Numbered from the stretch's first letter, positions 43,470 through 52,485 are shown. The stretch is 64,000 nucleotides of DNA from JAJDUF01 sp965214295 (GCA_965214295.1 OZ243944.1:1178001-1242000), one strand, 5' to 3'. Notes: a model not told the origin generated them from the letters alone. A program made the numbers and translations.

Positions 43470-45411
43470 CTACTGCTCAAGCCGGAACTCCCCTTCCCAT
43501 ACTCGTCCCTCGCCCCTTATGTACTGGCCGGTTCTGATGGCGGCGAGGGCGTACTCCGGCAACTCCCGTCTCGCCACACAGACTGCTCCCTCGAAGAGGC
43601 GGTAGCCCCTGAAAGTGAAGTCGAGGTTGTCGAAACCGTACTGCTTGCGATGTTCCGGGAGGTCATTCAAGTCAACCGGAATTAGGTGCAGAAAGAACGG
43701 AAGATCAACATCATCCCGACCACACCACTCCTTGACATACAGGAGGCTATTTTCGGCGAGGTATACATCGTAGTTGGAGTGGATGATCGGCCGACTATCT
43801 CCGATTAGCCGCTCGATGTAGTCGTCCACTAGGAGCCTGATGAAGTCCTGGTACACCTGCCCATCACGGTGGCCATTGATGAGATAGCGGTCGAACGCGG
43901 CGGTGCGACTGATGGCGAAGATTTCGTCAAGCTCGTCCACTTGGCCCTGCTCCCGAAACTCCGGCAGGAACCTCCAGGCCGTTCTGGCAACATAGGCACA
44001 GTTATGATCCCCTGGGGCTTGGCAGCGCTCTAACTCCGCGCGGAGCAGCCTGACCGACAGATTCGCCGCCAACCGGTCAATGAGCTGCCTTTCGGCGGAT
44101 GCCGATGACCTGAGAATGTCCTTGCGAACCCAGATGCCGGATTGTGAGTCCGGGTTGGATTTGCACTGCTCCTTGGCCCAATTCGTCACTCGCACGTCAA
44201 GGGGCTGATAACGTTGGGCAAACCGGGGATCGGAGAAAATTTCGCCATCATACCGACAAGACCAGGAACCGTGGCTTTCGATGATGTCCGGGGCCGCGTA
44301 TTCGAAGAAGTAATCCGCTCGGAGCGGCCCGGATGTTTGCGCCATTATGGGTGAGCCGAGGCGCCCCAGGTCCACCACGTTGAACTGCTTGTGCCAGCTC
44401 ATCACGCCCAAATCGGGATTGGACACCGTGGGGCGCGGTAGCACCTCCGCTGCGGCGATATTGGCGAATTCGAGCCTGTAGGAATCAAAATCGGTAGTCT
44501 GGCAGCACACTTTGTATGGGGCGACTACATTCATACTGAACACGGCAATCACGACGATCCCTAGCACCGGCACGGCCCACAGCGCATGCCTCCTGTTCCC
44601 GAGGCCGTAGAACACCATGGCGGTCCCCACAGCCCGAACACGAGGAGCGAAAAGTACGCGCCGCGCCAACTCCGAAAGGACACAAGCCAGAATACGGCAA
44701 AAATAACCAGCAGCGGGCCAATGTGATAGATGCTCTCGATCCTGGAAATCGTGGCCCAAAATACTGGTACTGACAGGATGTAGATTATCCTCCCCGACCG
44801 AGTGAAGGAAAATAAGATCAGCACAGTCGCCAGGAAGAGTACGTGCGTGATGGCGTTCTCCATGCCGGAGCCATGCCATTGAAGAAAGGGCCGGAGATAC
44901 GCGAGAAACAGCGCGGTCAGTGCGGTCAGGATGAGGGCAAGCGCCTGACGCTCCTGAAAGAACAGCACGAACAGCGCGCCGAGCAGAAATGTCGCGACCA
45001 CGGTCTGCGCTGTGGCGTAGGTGGCGTAGTCTATGCCAGGGAGAACAGTGTATACCCAGGCGAAGAGGAAGAACTGGGCGGGGGCTGAGTAGCCCTCGAC
45101 ACGGCCGCCGGAAGGGTTGACTCCGATGAACCCGTAGTCCACCAGATTTCGGGCATGGCTCAGGGTGATGACGCCATCATCACGAACCTGATAATAGCTA
45201 TCCGGTATGCCCGAATAGGCCCAAGAGAAAACCAGGACGAAAATCAACCCGCCCAGCAGCGGCAGCAGCCAGGGAGGGGCTTGCCTTCTGAGCAGTAAGC
45301 TCAATGAGCTTACCCCCCCCCCAGAATTAATGTTCTAAATCTCATGTCCTGCATCAGCGGTGTGCCCCTAGTCCGGTTGGTGTCCTGAATGCGTTCACAT
45401 ACTAGGTCCAT
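43470..45411 (-). pseudogene. Membrane glycosyltransferase-like gene, out of frame at a poly-G tract and again internally
   Basis: Three frames together make one membrane protein. A short leader from ATG 45411 (MDLVCERIQDTN, later MRFRTLILGGG) meets a run of ten G and stops at TAA. The frame after it (SLLLRRQAPPWLLPLLGG) carries several membrane helices and a GT39-like loop with DDGVITLSHARNLVDYGFIG. A second frameshift of one base at about 44625 (ggggaccgcc) leads into the last 460 residues, which include MSWHKQFNVVDLGRL and end with the shared domain YDVYLAENSLLYVKEWCGRD to the terminal RVWEGEFRLEQ. The shared domain is almost the same in 61517-63899. Visibly AT-richer than most neighbours. 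Confidence 0.7.
45313..45322. repeat. Homopolymer tract, ten C (G on coding strand)
   Basis: On the coding strand the context is ATTCT then ten G then TAAGCTC. With ten G the leader stops at TAA. With eleven or eight G it would read on as LILGGGVSSLSLLLRR into the membrane protein. Confidence 0.9.
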
Positions 45412-45566
45412 GGTTGCCGGGGCCAGGCTCGCTGTTGACTCGTCCGGCAGCAGGGGGGCTCCTGGCGCTGCGCGGCCGTGGCGATCTGGCCCGACAACGA
45501 GCGTTGTCGAACGGCACGTGTTCATTGCGACCGGCCGTTCGGCAGTTGCGCTCCCTTAAGCGGACG

Positions 45567-46247
45567 TTAGCCGGCGGCAGCGACGGCCGGCTCGGCCATC
45601 GTGGCGGGCAGATAGGGGGTTAGGTACGGCCGCACTTCCGATGGCACCAGCTTCGCCGACACCGTCAGGCGAATGAGCGCTTGCTGGCCCAAATCTTCGA
45701 TGGCGACGGTGTTGTGGTGGTCGTACATGCCCGAGCTTTGCGAAATGCTCAAAATACCGCCGGGGGTCAAGGCGCACGGCTCGACGTGCCAGGTCAGGCG
45801 ATCAAGCTGCACCACCGATCCTGGTGGGGCCACAAAAAGGGCGTGACCGCCCGGATCGAACGCCGTGTGGGACATCTTGGGATCGGCAACGACCACCCCA
45901 AACCAGCCCTGGAGGCAGCGGAATACCTGGCCGAAGTTCAGGTGCCGGTTGGTGCGGAAGAGCGGCTGTGGTAGCGGCCCGACCAAGCTGATCTCTTCAT
46001 GGATGCTATCGGTATCGTTGACCCACAGATGGTCAATGCCCCCTAGCTCGCTCTTGTTCGGCCAGAGAGCCGTCAGCGGGTCGAGGGCGGTCGGCGGCAC
46101 ATACGCCCGGCCGTAGGGTGCGAATGCCTCCGGGGTCAACGGCTCGGCCACGATCTCGAAGCTCGGCAGTCCCGTCTCCGCATCCATAGGCGCCCCGGCG
46201 ACCAGAATCTTGACATCATCCGGTTGGTGCGTATTGACCATGACCAT
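45567..46247 (-). CDS. Ureidoglycolate lyase / AllA-like cupin
   Basis: The 226-residue protein contains VAEPLTPEAFAPYGRAYVPP, LFRTNRHLNFGQVFRCLQGW, FGVVVADPKMS, GHALFVAPPGSVVQLDRLTW and HVEPCALTPGG. These are the beta-barrel features of ureidoglycolate lyase (AllA) and relatives, which release urea from ureidoglycolate in purine breakdown. The match is clearest in the first part; substrate is uncertain. AAGGAGAT lies eight bases before ATG 46247; upstream codons are open but not needed. Confidence 0.72.
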   Translation of the reverse strand: MVMVNTHQPDDVKILVAGAPMDAETGLPSFEIVAEPLTPEAFAPYGRAYVPPTALDPLTALWPNKSELGGIDHLWVNDTDSIHEEISLVGPLPQPLFRTNRHLNFGQVFRCLQGWFGVVVADPKMSHTAFDPGGHALFVAPPGSVVQLDRLTWHVEPCALTPGGILSISQSSGMYDHHNTVAIEDLGQQALIRLTVSAKLVPSEVRPYLTPYLPATMAEPAVAAAG

Positions 46248-46431
46248 GCTTCCCATCTCCTTACTACAACTTCGCTCCGCGGTGACGGTGGCAGCAAGTG
46301 TACCGTACCGCATGCTCTCGGCCAGTCTGCTCGTGTGTCCAGCCGCAGGTCCCCTGAAGTGTACCCTGTACGGGCTAATTGTCCATAGGAGCGTACCGGG
46401 GGGCTGCCGGCAGACCGAACGACTGCCGCTC

Positions 46432-47109
46432 CTAACTCATGCGACGGAACACGTAGGCTGCGGGTGAATTGGTATAGGCGAGTCCCCGGCCGGTTCGCTC
46501 GATAGCGGCACGAGTGGCTTGCTTTCCGGACCGGGGTTCGAAGTACGTGTGGAGGTCCTGGTCGATCAGTCGGTGCTGGCCGCTGCGCCGCGTGACTACT
46601 GCGACGAGGGCATAGTCATCATCGAGTGCGGCAAGGCTGGCATCACCATGGCTATCGTTAGCGACTAGGACGCCGCCGATCATCAGGTAACGTTTGCACG
46701 CCGGGGAAACCGGGCCGGCCCATTGGGAAATGAGCAGATCGAAGCTGGCCTCAGGCTCATCCAATGGCATCGAGTAGTCCGCATGGTGAAACACGATCTC
46801 CGGCTCGCCATGGTAACGCTGCCGCTCCTTGACCAGACGCCGGACAGCCGCAGCCTTGAAGAAGGGTGGGCACCGCCGGTCAGTGTCAACGTAGGTGACT
46901 GATGGGATCACGCACGAGGGACTGACGTGGACGAAGCTCCCTGGGTAGAGGGCGCGGCGGATTCCGAAACGCGCGACGAGGAGCGCGAAGAGGTCAATCC
47001 GCTCGAAGCCCTTGTCTGCGAAGTGCTCCTTGTAGAGCCGTAGAGCCGCGTTCGACACCAGGGTGCTCCTTGGTGCCGTTGCCGCGATTTCCGCGGCAAC
47101 GGCACGCAT
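46432..47109 (-). CDS. Hypothetical protein, Rossmann/methyltransferase-like
   Basis: The 225-residue protein has a pattern suggestive of a Rossmann fold: PEIVFHHADYSMPLDEPEAS, FDLLISQWAGPVSPACKRYL and MIGGVLVANDSHGDASLAAL resemble the motif II-IV region of methyltransferases. No clear SAM-binding glycine loop is seen, so the fold assignment is weak. ATG 47109 is chosen because GGAGAG precedes it by six bases; the frame is open to 47157. Function unknown. Confidence 0.6.
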   Translation of the reverse strand: MRAVAAEIAATAPRSTLVSNAALRLYKEHFADKGFERIDLFALLVARFGIRRALYPGSFVHVSPSCVIPSVTYVDTDRRCPPFFKAAAVRRLVKERQRYHGEPEIVFHHADYSMPLDEPEASFDLLISQWAGPVSPACKRYLMIGGVLVANDSHGDASLAALDDDYALVAVVTRRSGQHRLIDQDLHTYFEPRSGKQATRAAIERTGRGLAYTNSPAAYVFRRMS

Positions 47110-47201
47110 CGCTCGCTCTCCGGCCAGGAGGTGCGGCACGCCATACCCACCGATCAAGCCAGACTGCGAGGGTGGCAGCGGCGGCGCTACGACGGGCGCC
47201 C

Positions 47202-47381
47202 TTACTCCACACGCAAGATGGGGGTGAACCGCGCGATCACGAAGCCGACCACGGGGGCCACCGGAAAGGTGCCAAGGAGCACGACGACGGCATACTTATT
47301 GAAGAACATGATTAGGAAGAAGAAGACAAGGAAGGTGAGTCCCACGACAAACATCCATCCGGTCTGACTCACGCCGAGCAT
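47202..47381 (-). CDS. Small two-helix membrane protein (59 residues)
   Basis: A strong ribosome binding site (CAGGAGG) precedes ATG at 47381. The product has two membrane helices (MFVVGLTFLVFFFLIMFF and VVVLLGTFPVAPVVGFVI) and ends ARFTPILRVE. It resembles short DUF-type inner membrane proteins of unknown role. It is below 60 residues but has better translation signals than many longer frames nearby. Confidence 0.65.
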   Translation of the reverse strand: MLGVSQTGWMFVVGLTFLVFFFLIMFFNKYAVVVLLGTFPVAPVVGFVIARFTPILRVE

Positions 47382-47583
47382 CGGTGCCCTCCTGCTCGTT
47401 AGGCTAGTGGGCCGGCCCGCACGGACCGGCCGGCCCGCGCAAACACAGCAGCGGAATGCTCGCAGTCTAACATACCGCTCGCATCCCGCCAGCGGCCGGC
47501 TGGCGCCAGGGTCGGTACCCGGCTGCGGCCCAGGTGAGGTACTATAGATGGTGTACCGGCCGCTACCACGCCAGTAGGGGGCT

Positions 47584-47826
47584 ATGATGCCGCTGTACGA
47601 CTATCGTTGCCAGGAGTGTGGTCATCTGTTCGAGCAGCGCCACGGCTGGAATGAGCGCGCGGCGGCCTGTCCGGCCTGCGCGTCGGCATCCGTGCAGCGC
47701 CAACTGCCTACGTTTGCCGTCATCGGCCGCGCCGGGAGCGCTCAGGCAGCGGTGGCAGAGGCCGATCCTTATGAGTGTACACCGGTGGGGTGCGAACGAC
47801 CCGGCTGCGCCGCCCGCCTCAACTGA
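47584..47826 (+). CDS. FmdB-type zinc ribbon protein
   Basis: The 80-residue protein has MPLYDYRCQECGHLFEQRHG then ACPACASASVQRQLPTFAVI, which gives the C-x2-C ... C-x2-C zinc ribbon of the FmdB family. AGTAGGGGG precedes tandem ATG codons at 47584 and 47587. The role is unknown; members are regulators or small binding proteins. It stands alone. Confidence 0.85.
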   Translation: MMPLYDYRCQECGHLFEQRHGWNERAAACPACASASVQRQLPTFAVIGRAGSAQAAVAEADPYECTPVGCERPGCAARLN

Positions 47827-47835
47827 GCGACTATG

Positions 47836-48278
47836 TCAGTTGGATTTTAGCCTCACGTAGAATTTAGCTTTCGATCCTCGTGTCTCAATCAACGCGGGAC
47901 AGGATTTCACAAGCAGCGACAATTGCTTGTGACCGTAGCTGCGGGGGTCGAATGCGGGATCCAATTTGCGTAGATAACTCCCGACAGATGCCAAGTGCGC
48001 CCAGCCGTCATCTTGGGCGGCCAGATGGCATCAATAATCAAGGCACTATCCGTAGCATTTTTCCCAGTCGTGCAGCGGAACTGTTGCACCGGTTGGACTG
48101 CGTAGGAGTGGAGAGAGTCCTTCCACCCAGTCATCTGCGGCGGCGTCCAATCGCCGTAGATCCGCCGTGTAGTCACAATTCCATATTTCGCGGTCTCGGC
48201 CAACACGTGCTCGATCAGCGATGACTGGGCATTGTCGCCGTCAATCAACATGGCTATGTAGCGCGACTCTGAATTCAT
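47836..48278 (-). pseudogene. NYN-LOTUS (OST-HTH) protein gene with an internal deletion
   Basis: From ATG 48278 the frame gives a NYN/PIN-like start: SRYIAMLIDGDNAQSSLIEH, RRIYGDWTPPQMTGWKD and TGKNATDSALIIDAI. It then shifts frame at about 48025 and the new frame reads QDDGWAHLASVGSYLRKLDP, then SYGHKQLSLLVKSC to a TGA at 47836, which is the LOTUS domain at the end of such proteins. The second half of NYN and the linker are missing, so the gene lost a middle segment. Confidence 0.7.
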
Positions 48279-48359
48279 GACTTCCGCCAACTCACTAACG
48301 CCAGGAACGTGATGAGGGCACGCTGAAGCTGCGGGCAAGAGGAGCGCGCGTGTCCAGTT

Positions 48360-48436
48360 TGGTGGGCGGTGGAGGTCTCGAACCTCCGACCTCGACGGTG
48401 TAAACGTCGCGCTCTAACCAACTGAGCTAACCGCCC
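48360..48436 (-). tRNA. tRNA-Val (anticodon TAC)
   Basis: On the minus strand the acceptor GGGCGGT pairs with ACCGCCC, followed by ACCA, so CCA is encoded. The anticodon stem CGACG/CGTCG encloses TTTACAC with anticodon TAC. The D-arm TAGCTCAGTTGGTTAGAGC and T-arm GGTTCGAGACC are standard. Length 77 with CCA. Confidence 0.95.
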
Positions 48437-48605
48437 GGTCGTTCCAGTCTAACACGCGCACGTGGGGGTAACAACGCCCCGGTCGGCCTTACCCCAGTCT
48501 TCCGCCGCTCCGCAGCGATGGTGCAGGATCCTTATAGCCCCCTTGGCCGGGAGAGGTTTTTGTGTGGAGAGACGCGGCAAAGGATCAGGGGCGACCATCC
48601 AAGCA

Positions 48606-49013
48606 TCAGAACAACCCACTGAGCGCCTCTTGCGGGCTGACCGCACGGATTGGAGAACGTTCGTAGTCCCTGACGTTTCTTGTGACGATGTGCCGAGCGC
48701 CGCAGGCACGGGCGGCGGCCACTTGCATGGCATTCTCGAAGTCCGCCATCGGAAGCTCGACGGCATAGCGGATGCCCTCGGTGTCGGTGGTTGCCACAGC
48801 CACGAAGCGGGTCAATTCGAAAATGAAGTCGCGAGCGCTCACCCCGCCACGCGCCGGAGCCATGATGTAATAGAGGTTCGAGCCGGAGTGTCACGCGATG
48901 TGTGCGCTCTCAGCACCATGTTCGATCCGATCCAGGAGTTCCGAGGTCGGGCCGGAGTGCGGACGCCTGTCGAGGGCGACGTCTATGAGCACGTCGGTGT
49001 CCAGAAGCATCAT
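48606..49013 (-). pseudogene. vapC: VapC-like PIN toxin gene with a premature TGA
   Basis: From ATG 49013 the frame reads MMLLDTDVLIDVALDRRPHS and RIEHGAESAHIA, then TGA at 48891-48893, then HSGSNLYYIMAPARGGVSA and RDFIFELTRFVAVATTDTE, LPMADFENAMQVAAARACG and HIVTRNVRDYERSPIRAVSP. The usual sequence at the stop is AWHS, so a Trp (TGG) to TGA change fits. The pieces are in one frame and otherwise look normal. The start overlaps the antitoxin gene. Confidence 0.75.
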
Positions 49014-49171
49014 TGGAGGTACTTCTTGGCCAATGCATCGTAACGCGGGTCGTCGTTACGCCCAGCCGCCCGAAACTTGCCCCGCCACCGCGAGGCGAAT
49101 GACGGAGTATGCTCTCCTGCCACCTGCCTGAGAGACTGCTCGATTATGGTGACGGTGAGCTTTTGCTTCAT
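49010..49171 (-). pseudogene. VapB-like antitoxin gene, apparently shortened
   Basis: The 53-residue frame starts MKQKLTVTI and continues IEQSLRQVAGEHTPSFASRW, RGKFRAAGRNDDPRYDALAK, KKYLQ. The end matches the C-terminus of VapB-type antitoxins. The DNA-binding middle (usually about 17 residues around VAKAKRYAR) appears to be missing, with the frame kept. It overlaps the toxin start by four bases. Its partner has a premature stop. Confidence 0.55.
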
Positions 49172-49442
49172 CGTGAGTTGGCCCCTCTCTACGTATACTG
49201 ATACTTTACTCAAGTATACGTGTACATCACTGGGAGTTCAAGCGTTCGAGGGCGCTGATTCCGAGACCCCATTGGTACCCAAACGGATCGTCACTCCGAC
49301 ACAAGCCGGGGACCTGGATTACGGCGCAGGCCGCAATGACGGAGGGGGGCTATTTTCAGAGCAATGACCGGTGAGAGATGAATGTGACGGGCGGCAGACG
49401 CACCCGCGCCACCATGTGGCGCGGGTGCCGGGGATGAGGCGG

Positions 49443-50306
49443 CTACTCGCGTAGCTTGAGGTAGCTGGCGATATTCGCCGCGGGGTCGGTGTGGAGGCGT
49501 ATCGCGCCCGAGGCGCTAGTCAGCAGCGACGTGACGCCCGGCCCATGGCCGGCTATGAAGCTGTCGCAGTGGGCTACTACCGCAATGGTCAGCGCGCCTT
49601 TGCGGTAGCCCCGACCGTAGCTGTGATCCGCGTCGGGGAGCGCCACCAAGTCACCCAGTCGGAGCTGCGCCAACCCTAGCTCCTCCAATGTTGTGCGGTC
49701 GGCGGTCTGAATGTCGTAGTCGCCACGGTCGGCGGGCGAGCCAAGTCCCGATCCCATCAGGTACGCTGGGGCGCTGCCGACCACCGGCACAACCAGCGTT
49801 CCATCGTCGGCGGTAGACAGCGGCAACGCCCGGAGTAGCTGCACCGACATGTTCAAGAGCTTGACCGCGGGATGGTCGAGCAGCTTCAGACCGCGACCGT
49901 AGGCTTTGACTAGCACTTTGTCGCCGGGGATCAGCGCGTCGAGCGTTTCCGCGTCGAAATCCACGAGCACGTGCTCGATGCCACCGTGCTTGCCCGTGAC
50001 CGTTCCCGACTGGCCCTTGGCCGCACCCGACACGACGCGCGCCGCGTTACCTACGCAGGCCAGGGTGTTAAGGGCGCTATTGGCAGCGTCGTCCGCGTTG
50101 TGGATGGAGGCGCCCGGCTCAATGTGGTCGGCAGCCCAGCCCAGCGCGCGGTCGCCCACGCGCACGTTGTAGACGACGCCCCCCGGCCCCGGCGCGACAA
50201 AAACGTTGCCATCGGCGCTTACCCGAAAGGGTGAGCGGCTCATCGGCGGCGCCCGCACCTCGCCCAGCACCGAGATCATCACGATATCGTCGTAGTTCGC
50301 CCGCAT
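49443..50306 (-). CDS. DUF4438 domain protein
   Basis: The 287-residue protein matches what I know of the DUF4438 family: VMISVLGEVRAPPMSRSPFR, VGDRALGWAADHIEPGASIH, GKHGGIEHVLVDFD, PGDKVLVKAYGRGLKL and VAHCDSFIAGHGPGVTSLL. No enzymatic activity is established for the family. It is a complete gene. No good ribosome binding site is seen. Confidence 0.8.
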   Translation of the reverse strand: MRANYDDIVMISVLGEVRAPPMSRSPFRVSADGNVFVAPGPGGVVYNVRVGDRALGWAADHIEPGASIHNADDAANSALNTLACVGNAARVVSGAAKGQSGTVTGKHGGIEHVLVDFDAETLDALIPGDKVLVKAYGRGLKLLDHPAVKLLNMSVQLLRALPLSTADDGTLVVPVVGSAPAYLMGSGLGSPADRGDYDIQTADRTTLEELGLAQLRLGDLVALPDADHSYGRGYRKGALTIAVVAHCDSFIAGHGPGVTSLLTSASGAIRLHTDPAANIASYLKLRE

Positions 50307-50436
50307 CGTCCCGCCTCCCGCGGCTTCGTCTTGTATCGGTACAGGTGGGCATCATAGCATGGCACGAGGGGAGACTGGACGCCGTACCGCCAGGCCGGCA
50401 CCAACCGGCGCCGCCTCCCTGGTATGCTGGAGCGGT

Positions 50437-50684
50437 ATGCAATCCGTCAAGGCCGCTGCCCGCTGGCTCCCTACACCGGCTGCGGCGCTGCGGCAAGAAG
50501 CCGCGCGGCTGGCCAACGACTTGGCCGGTCTGGGTGCAGAGCTGGTGCTGCTGTTCGGTTCGGTCGTCCGTGATGACATTGGAGAGACGAGCGACGTTAC
50601 GCTCCCGACGATAGCGCGGGTGCCTTGCGGCTGGCTACCACGGTTGTCGAGGCGGTGGAGTCACGACTGCGGAAGACGGAGTAG
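50437..50684 (+). pseudogene. Fragment of a MNT-type nucleotidyltransferase gene
   Basis: The frame from ATG 50437 reads AELVLLFGSVVRDDIGETSD, the nucleotidyltransferase GS-x10-D start, but the second catalytic Asp is replaced (SDVT) and the sequence after it does not match. In another frame from 50595 the sequence PDDSAGALRLATTVVEAVES ends at a TAG, which recalls a HEPN-type C-terminus. This could be a deletion fusing a MNT and a HEPN gene, but support is weak. Confidence 0.35.
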
Positions 50685-50804
50685 TCAGCACTTATCCCCT
50701 CTGGATCGTGCCCTTGGGTCCTACTCCCGGCTAGGGCGTGGCCTCGGCTAGGTGGGCATTCGAGCGGTAAGGGGGTGCCATTGGCCCCGTGGCTGGTAGC
50801 GAGT

Positions 50805-52121
50805 CTAGCGCGGTGCGAGGGCGGGTTGAGGCGCGCGTTCTACCTCGATCCATAGCTCTTCGAGGCCGCGGAGGACGATCTGCTTGCGGTGGCGCGGCTC
50901 GGCGGCCAGACGGATGGCAGAAAAGCGCCGGAGCAGCGCGGTGAAGGCGATGCGCGCTTCGAGCGTGGCGAGGGCCGAGCCGAGACAGTAGTGTACGCCG
51001 CGTCCGAAGGATAGGTGGCTCTGCTCCCGGCGGCCGATATCGAGTGTCTGGGGATCGGTGAAGACGGACGGGTCGTGGTTCGCGGCCCCGACGAGACAGA
51101 GGAGCACCCGTCCGGCCGGAATGCGCTTACCGCCGATCTCGACCTCTTCGGCAACGAAGCGCCGGACGAATTGCACGGGGCTGTCATAGCGGAGCAGTTC
51201 GTTGACGGCCAATTCGATCAGGTCGGGATGGTCTCTGAGGCGCTGGAGCTGGTCGGGGTTTCGCAGCAGCGCCAACAGGCCATTGCCGATGAGGTTTTGG
51301 GTCGTTTCATGGCCGGCCACGAGGAGGAGCATGAGGGTGCCGATCAGCTCTTCGCGGGTCAAGCGGTCGCCTGTTTCCTCGGCAGCGAGCAGAGAGGTGA
51401 TGAAGTCGTCCCCCGGGTCGTGGCGCCGCCGCTCGATCAGACGCTCGAAATACGCATACAGCTCATCATTGGAGCGTTGGATGCGCCGCAGCTGCTCATC
51501 GCTGATGATTGGCTCAATACTGAGAGCCAGGTCACGCGACCATTGCTTGAAGGCATCCATGTCGGACGGGGGGACGCCAATCATCTCGGCAATCACGGTG
51601 ATGGGCAAGGGGTAGGCAAAGTCGGCGAGCAGATCGAAGCGTGGCTGCTCGCCGATGTTGTCTAGGAGGTCGTCGGCGATGCGGCGAATCCGTGGTGCGA
51701 GGCGGGCGATGGCCCGTGGGGTGAAGGCCAGCGAAACGAGGGCGCGTATTCTGGTGTGGTCGGGCGGATCGAGGTCCAGCATGACGAGGACCCGGTGGCT
51801 GGTGCCCCCATAGTCCGGGTTGTAATTGCGGAAGCGCCGGTGATCCCGCAGCACGGTATTGCAGTCTTCGTAGCGGCTGAGTACCCACGCCCCGCCCAGT
51901 CTCATGCGGTGAACGGGGTCTTTGTGTCGCAACCGGTCATAGATAGGATAGGGATTTGCTCTGAATTGCTCGGAAGTGGGATTGTAGGCGACACCCGATT
52001 CGAGGAACTCCCTGGTCAGAAGGGCTTGGCGGACGACCGGCGTGAGCACCCGGACGGCGAGCTGGCGTAGCGTGCGCCACGCGCGGCGGGTGGGGGCTGG
52101 GTGAGGCTGAGGACTGCTCAT
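50805..52121 (-). CDS. Cytochrome P450
   Basis: The 438-residue protein has the P450 marks in order: I-helix LLLVAGHETTQNLIGNGLLA (AGHETT), K-helix NELLRYDSPVQF, RRFVAEEVEIGGKRIPAG, and the heme loop SFGRGVHYCLGSALATLEAR with Cys at about residue 379. This is a bacterial class I type (CYP107/CYP109-like). No ferredoxin or reductase gene is adjacent. It is a monooxygenase; the substrate is unknown. Confidence 0.93.
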   Translation of the reverse strand: MSSPQPHPAPTRRAWRTLRQLAVRVLTPVVRQALLTREFLESGVAYNPTSEQFRANPYPIYDRLRHKDPVHRMRLGGAWVLSRYEDCNTVLRDHRRFRNYNPDYGGTSHRVLVMLDLDPPDHTRIRALVSLAFTPRAIARLAPRIRRIADDLLDNIGEQPRFDLLADFAYPLPITVIAEMIGVPPSDMDAFKQWSRDLALSIEPIISDEQLRRIQRSNDELYAYFERLIERRRHDPGDDFITSLLAAEETGDRLTREELIGTLMLLLVAGHETTQNLIGNGLLALLRNPDQLQRLRDHPDLIELAVNELLRYDSPVQFVRRFVAEEVEIGGKRIPAGRVLLCLVGAANHDPSVFTDPQTLDIGRREQSHLSFGRGVHYCLGSALATLEARIAFTALLRRFSAIRLAAEPRHRKQIVLRGLEELWIEVERAPQPALAPR

Positions 52122-52485
52122 AATGGAAGCTCACTAGGGTGGATTTAGCCGTTCGGACAAGGACACCGCTAGGCAAGCAAGCTCTTCGCACGATGTCGCC
52201 GGGACAGTTCGTTACGGCTTAGTTGCCAGAGTATCAAAACCGCTCGGTGAGGCACAAGAGCAGGCCGTGCCTCAATCCCCGGCCCCCACTCCACTTGCAG
52301 CGAGGGGGAGTCGGGCGGAGGCAGGACGCCGCTCTGGCACCAGTACCGACGCTTAACAGGAGCCGGGGCGGGGCTGCGACCGTACTACCTCCCCATATCA
52401 CTCCCCGTCGGCCGTTTGCGGTCGATACTCCAGCTACAACTATTGAAGGAGGGTCGCACTTCTTGCTACACTATCCCGGTAGCCG
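52122..52485. other. Intergenic region before tRNA-Val
   Basis: No gene seen in about 360 bases. A degraded CCCCACTCC...AGGGGGAG hairpin lies near 52282-52310. Otherwise no feature. Confidence 0.5.

Noticed and set aside
48891..48893. TGA read as Trp (a recoded genetic code)
   Set aside because: TGA ends many intact genes here (for example 8247, 9329 and 30201-29536), so a single in-frame TGA in a toxin gene is better explained as a mutation.
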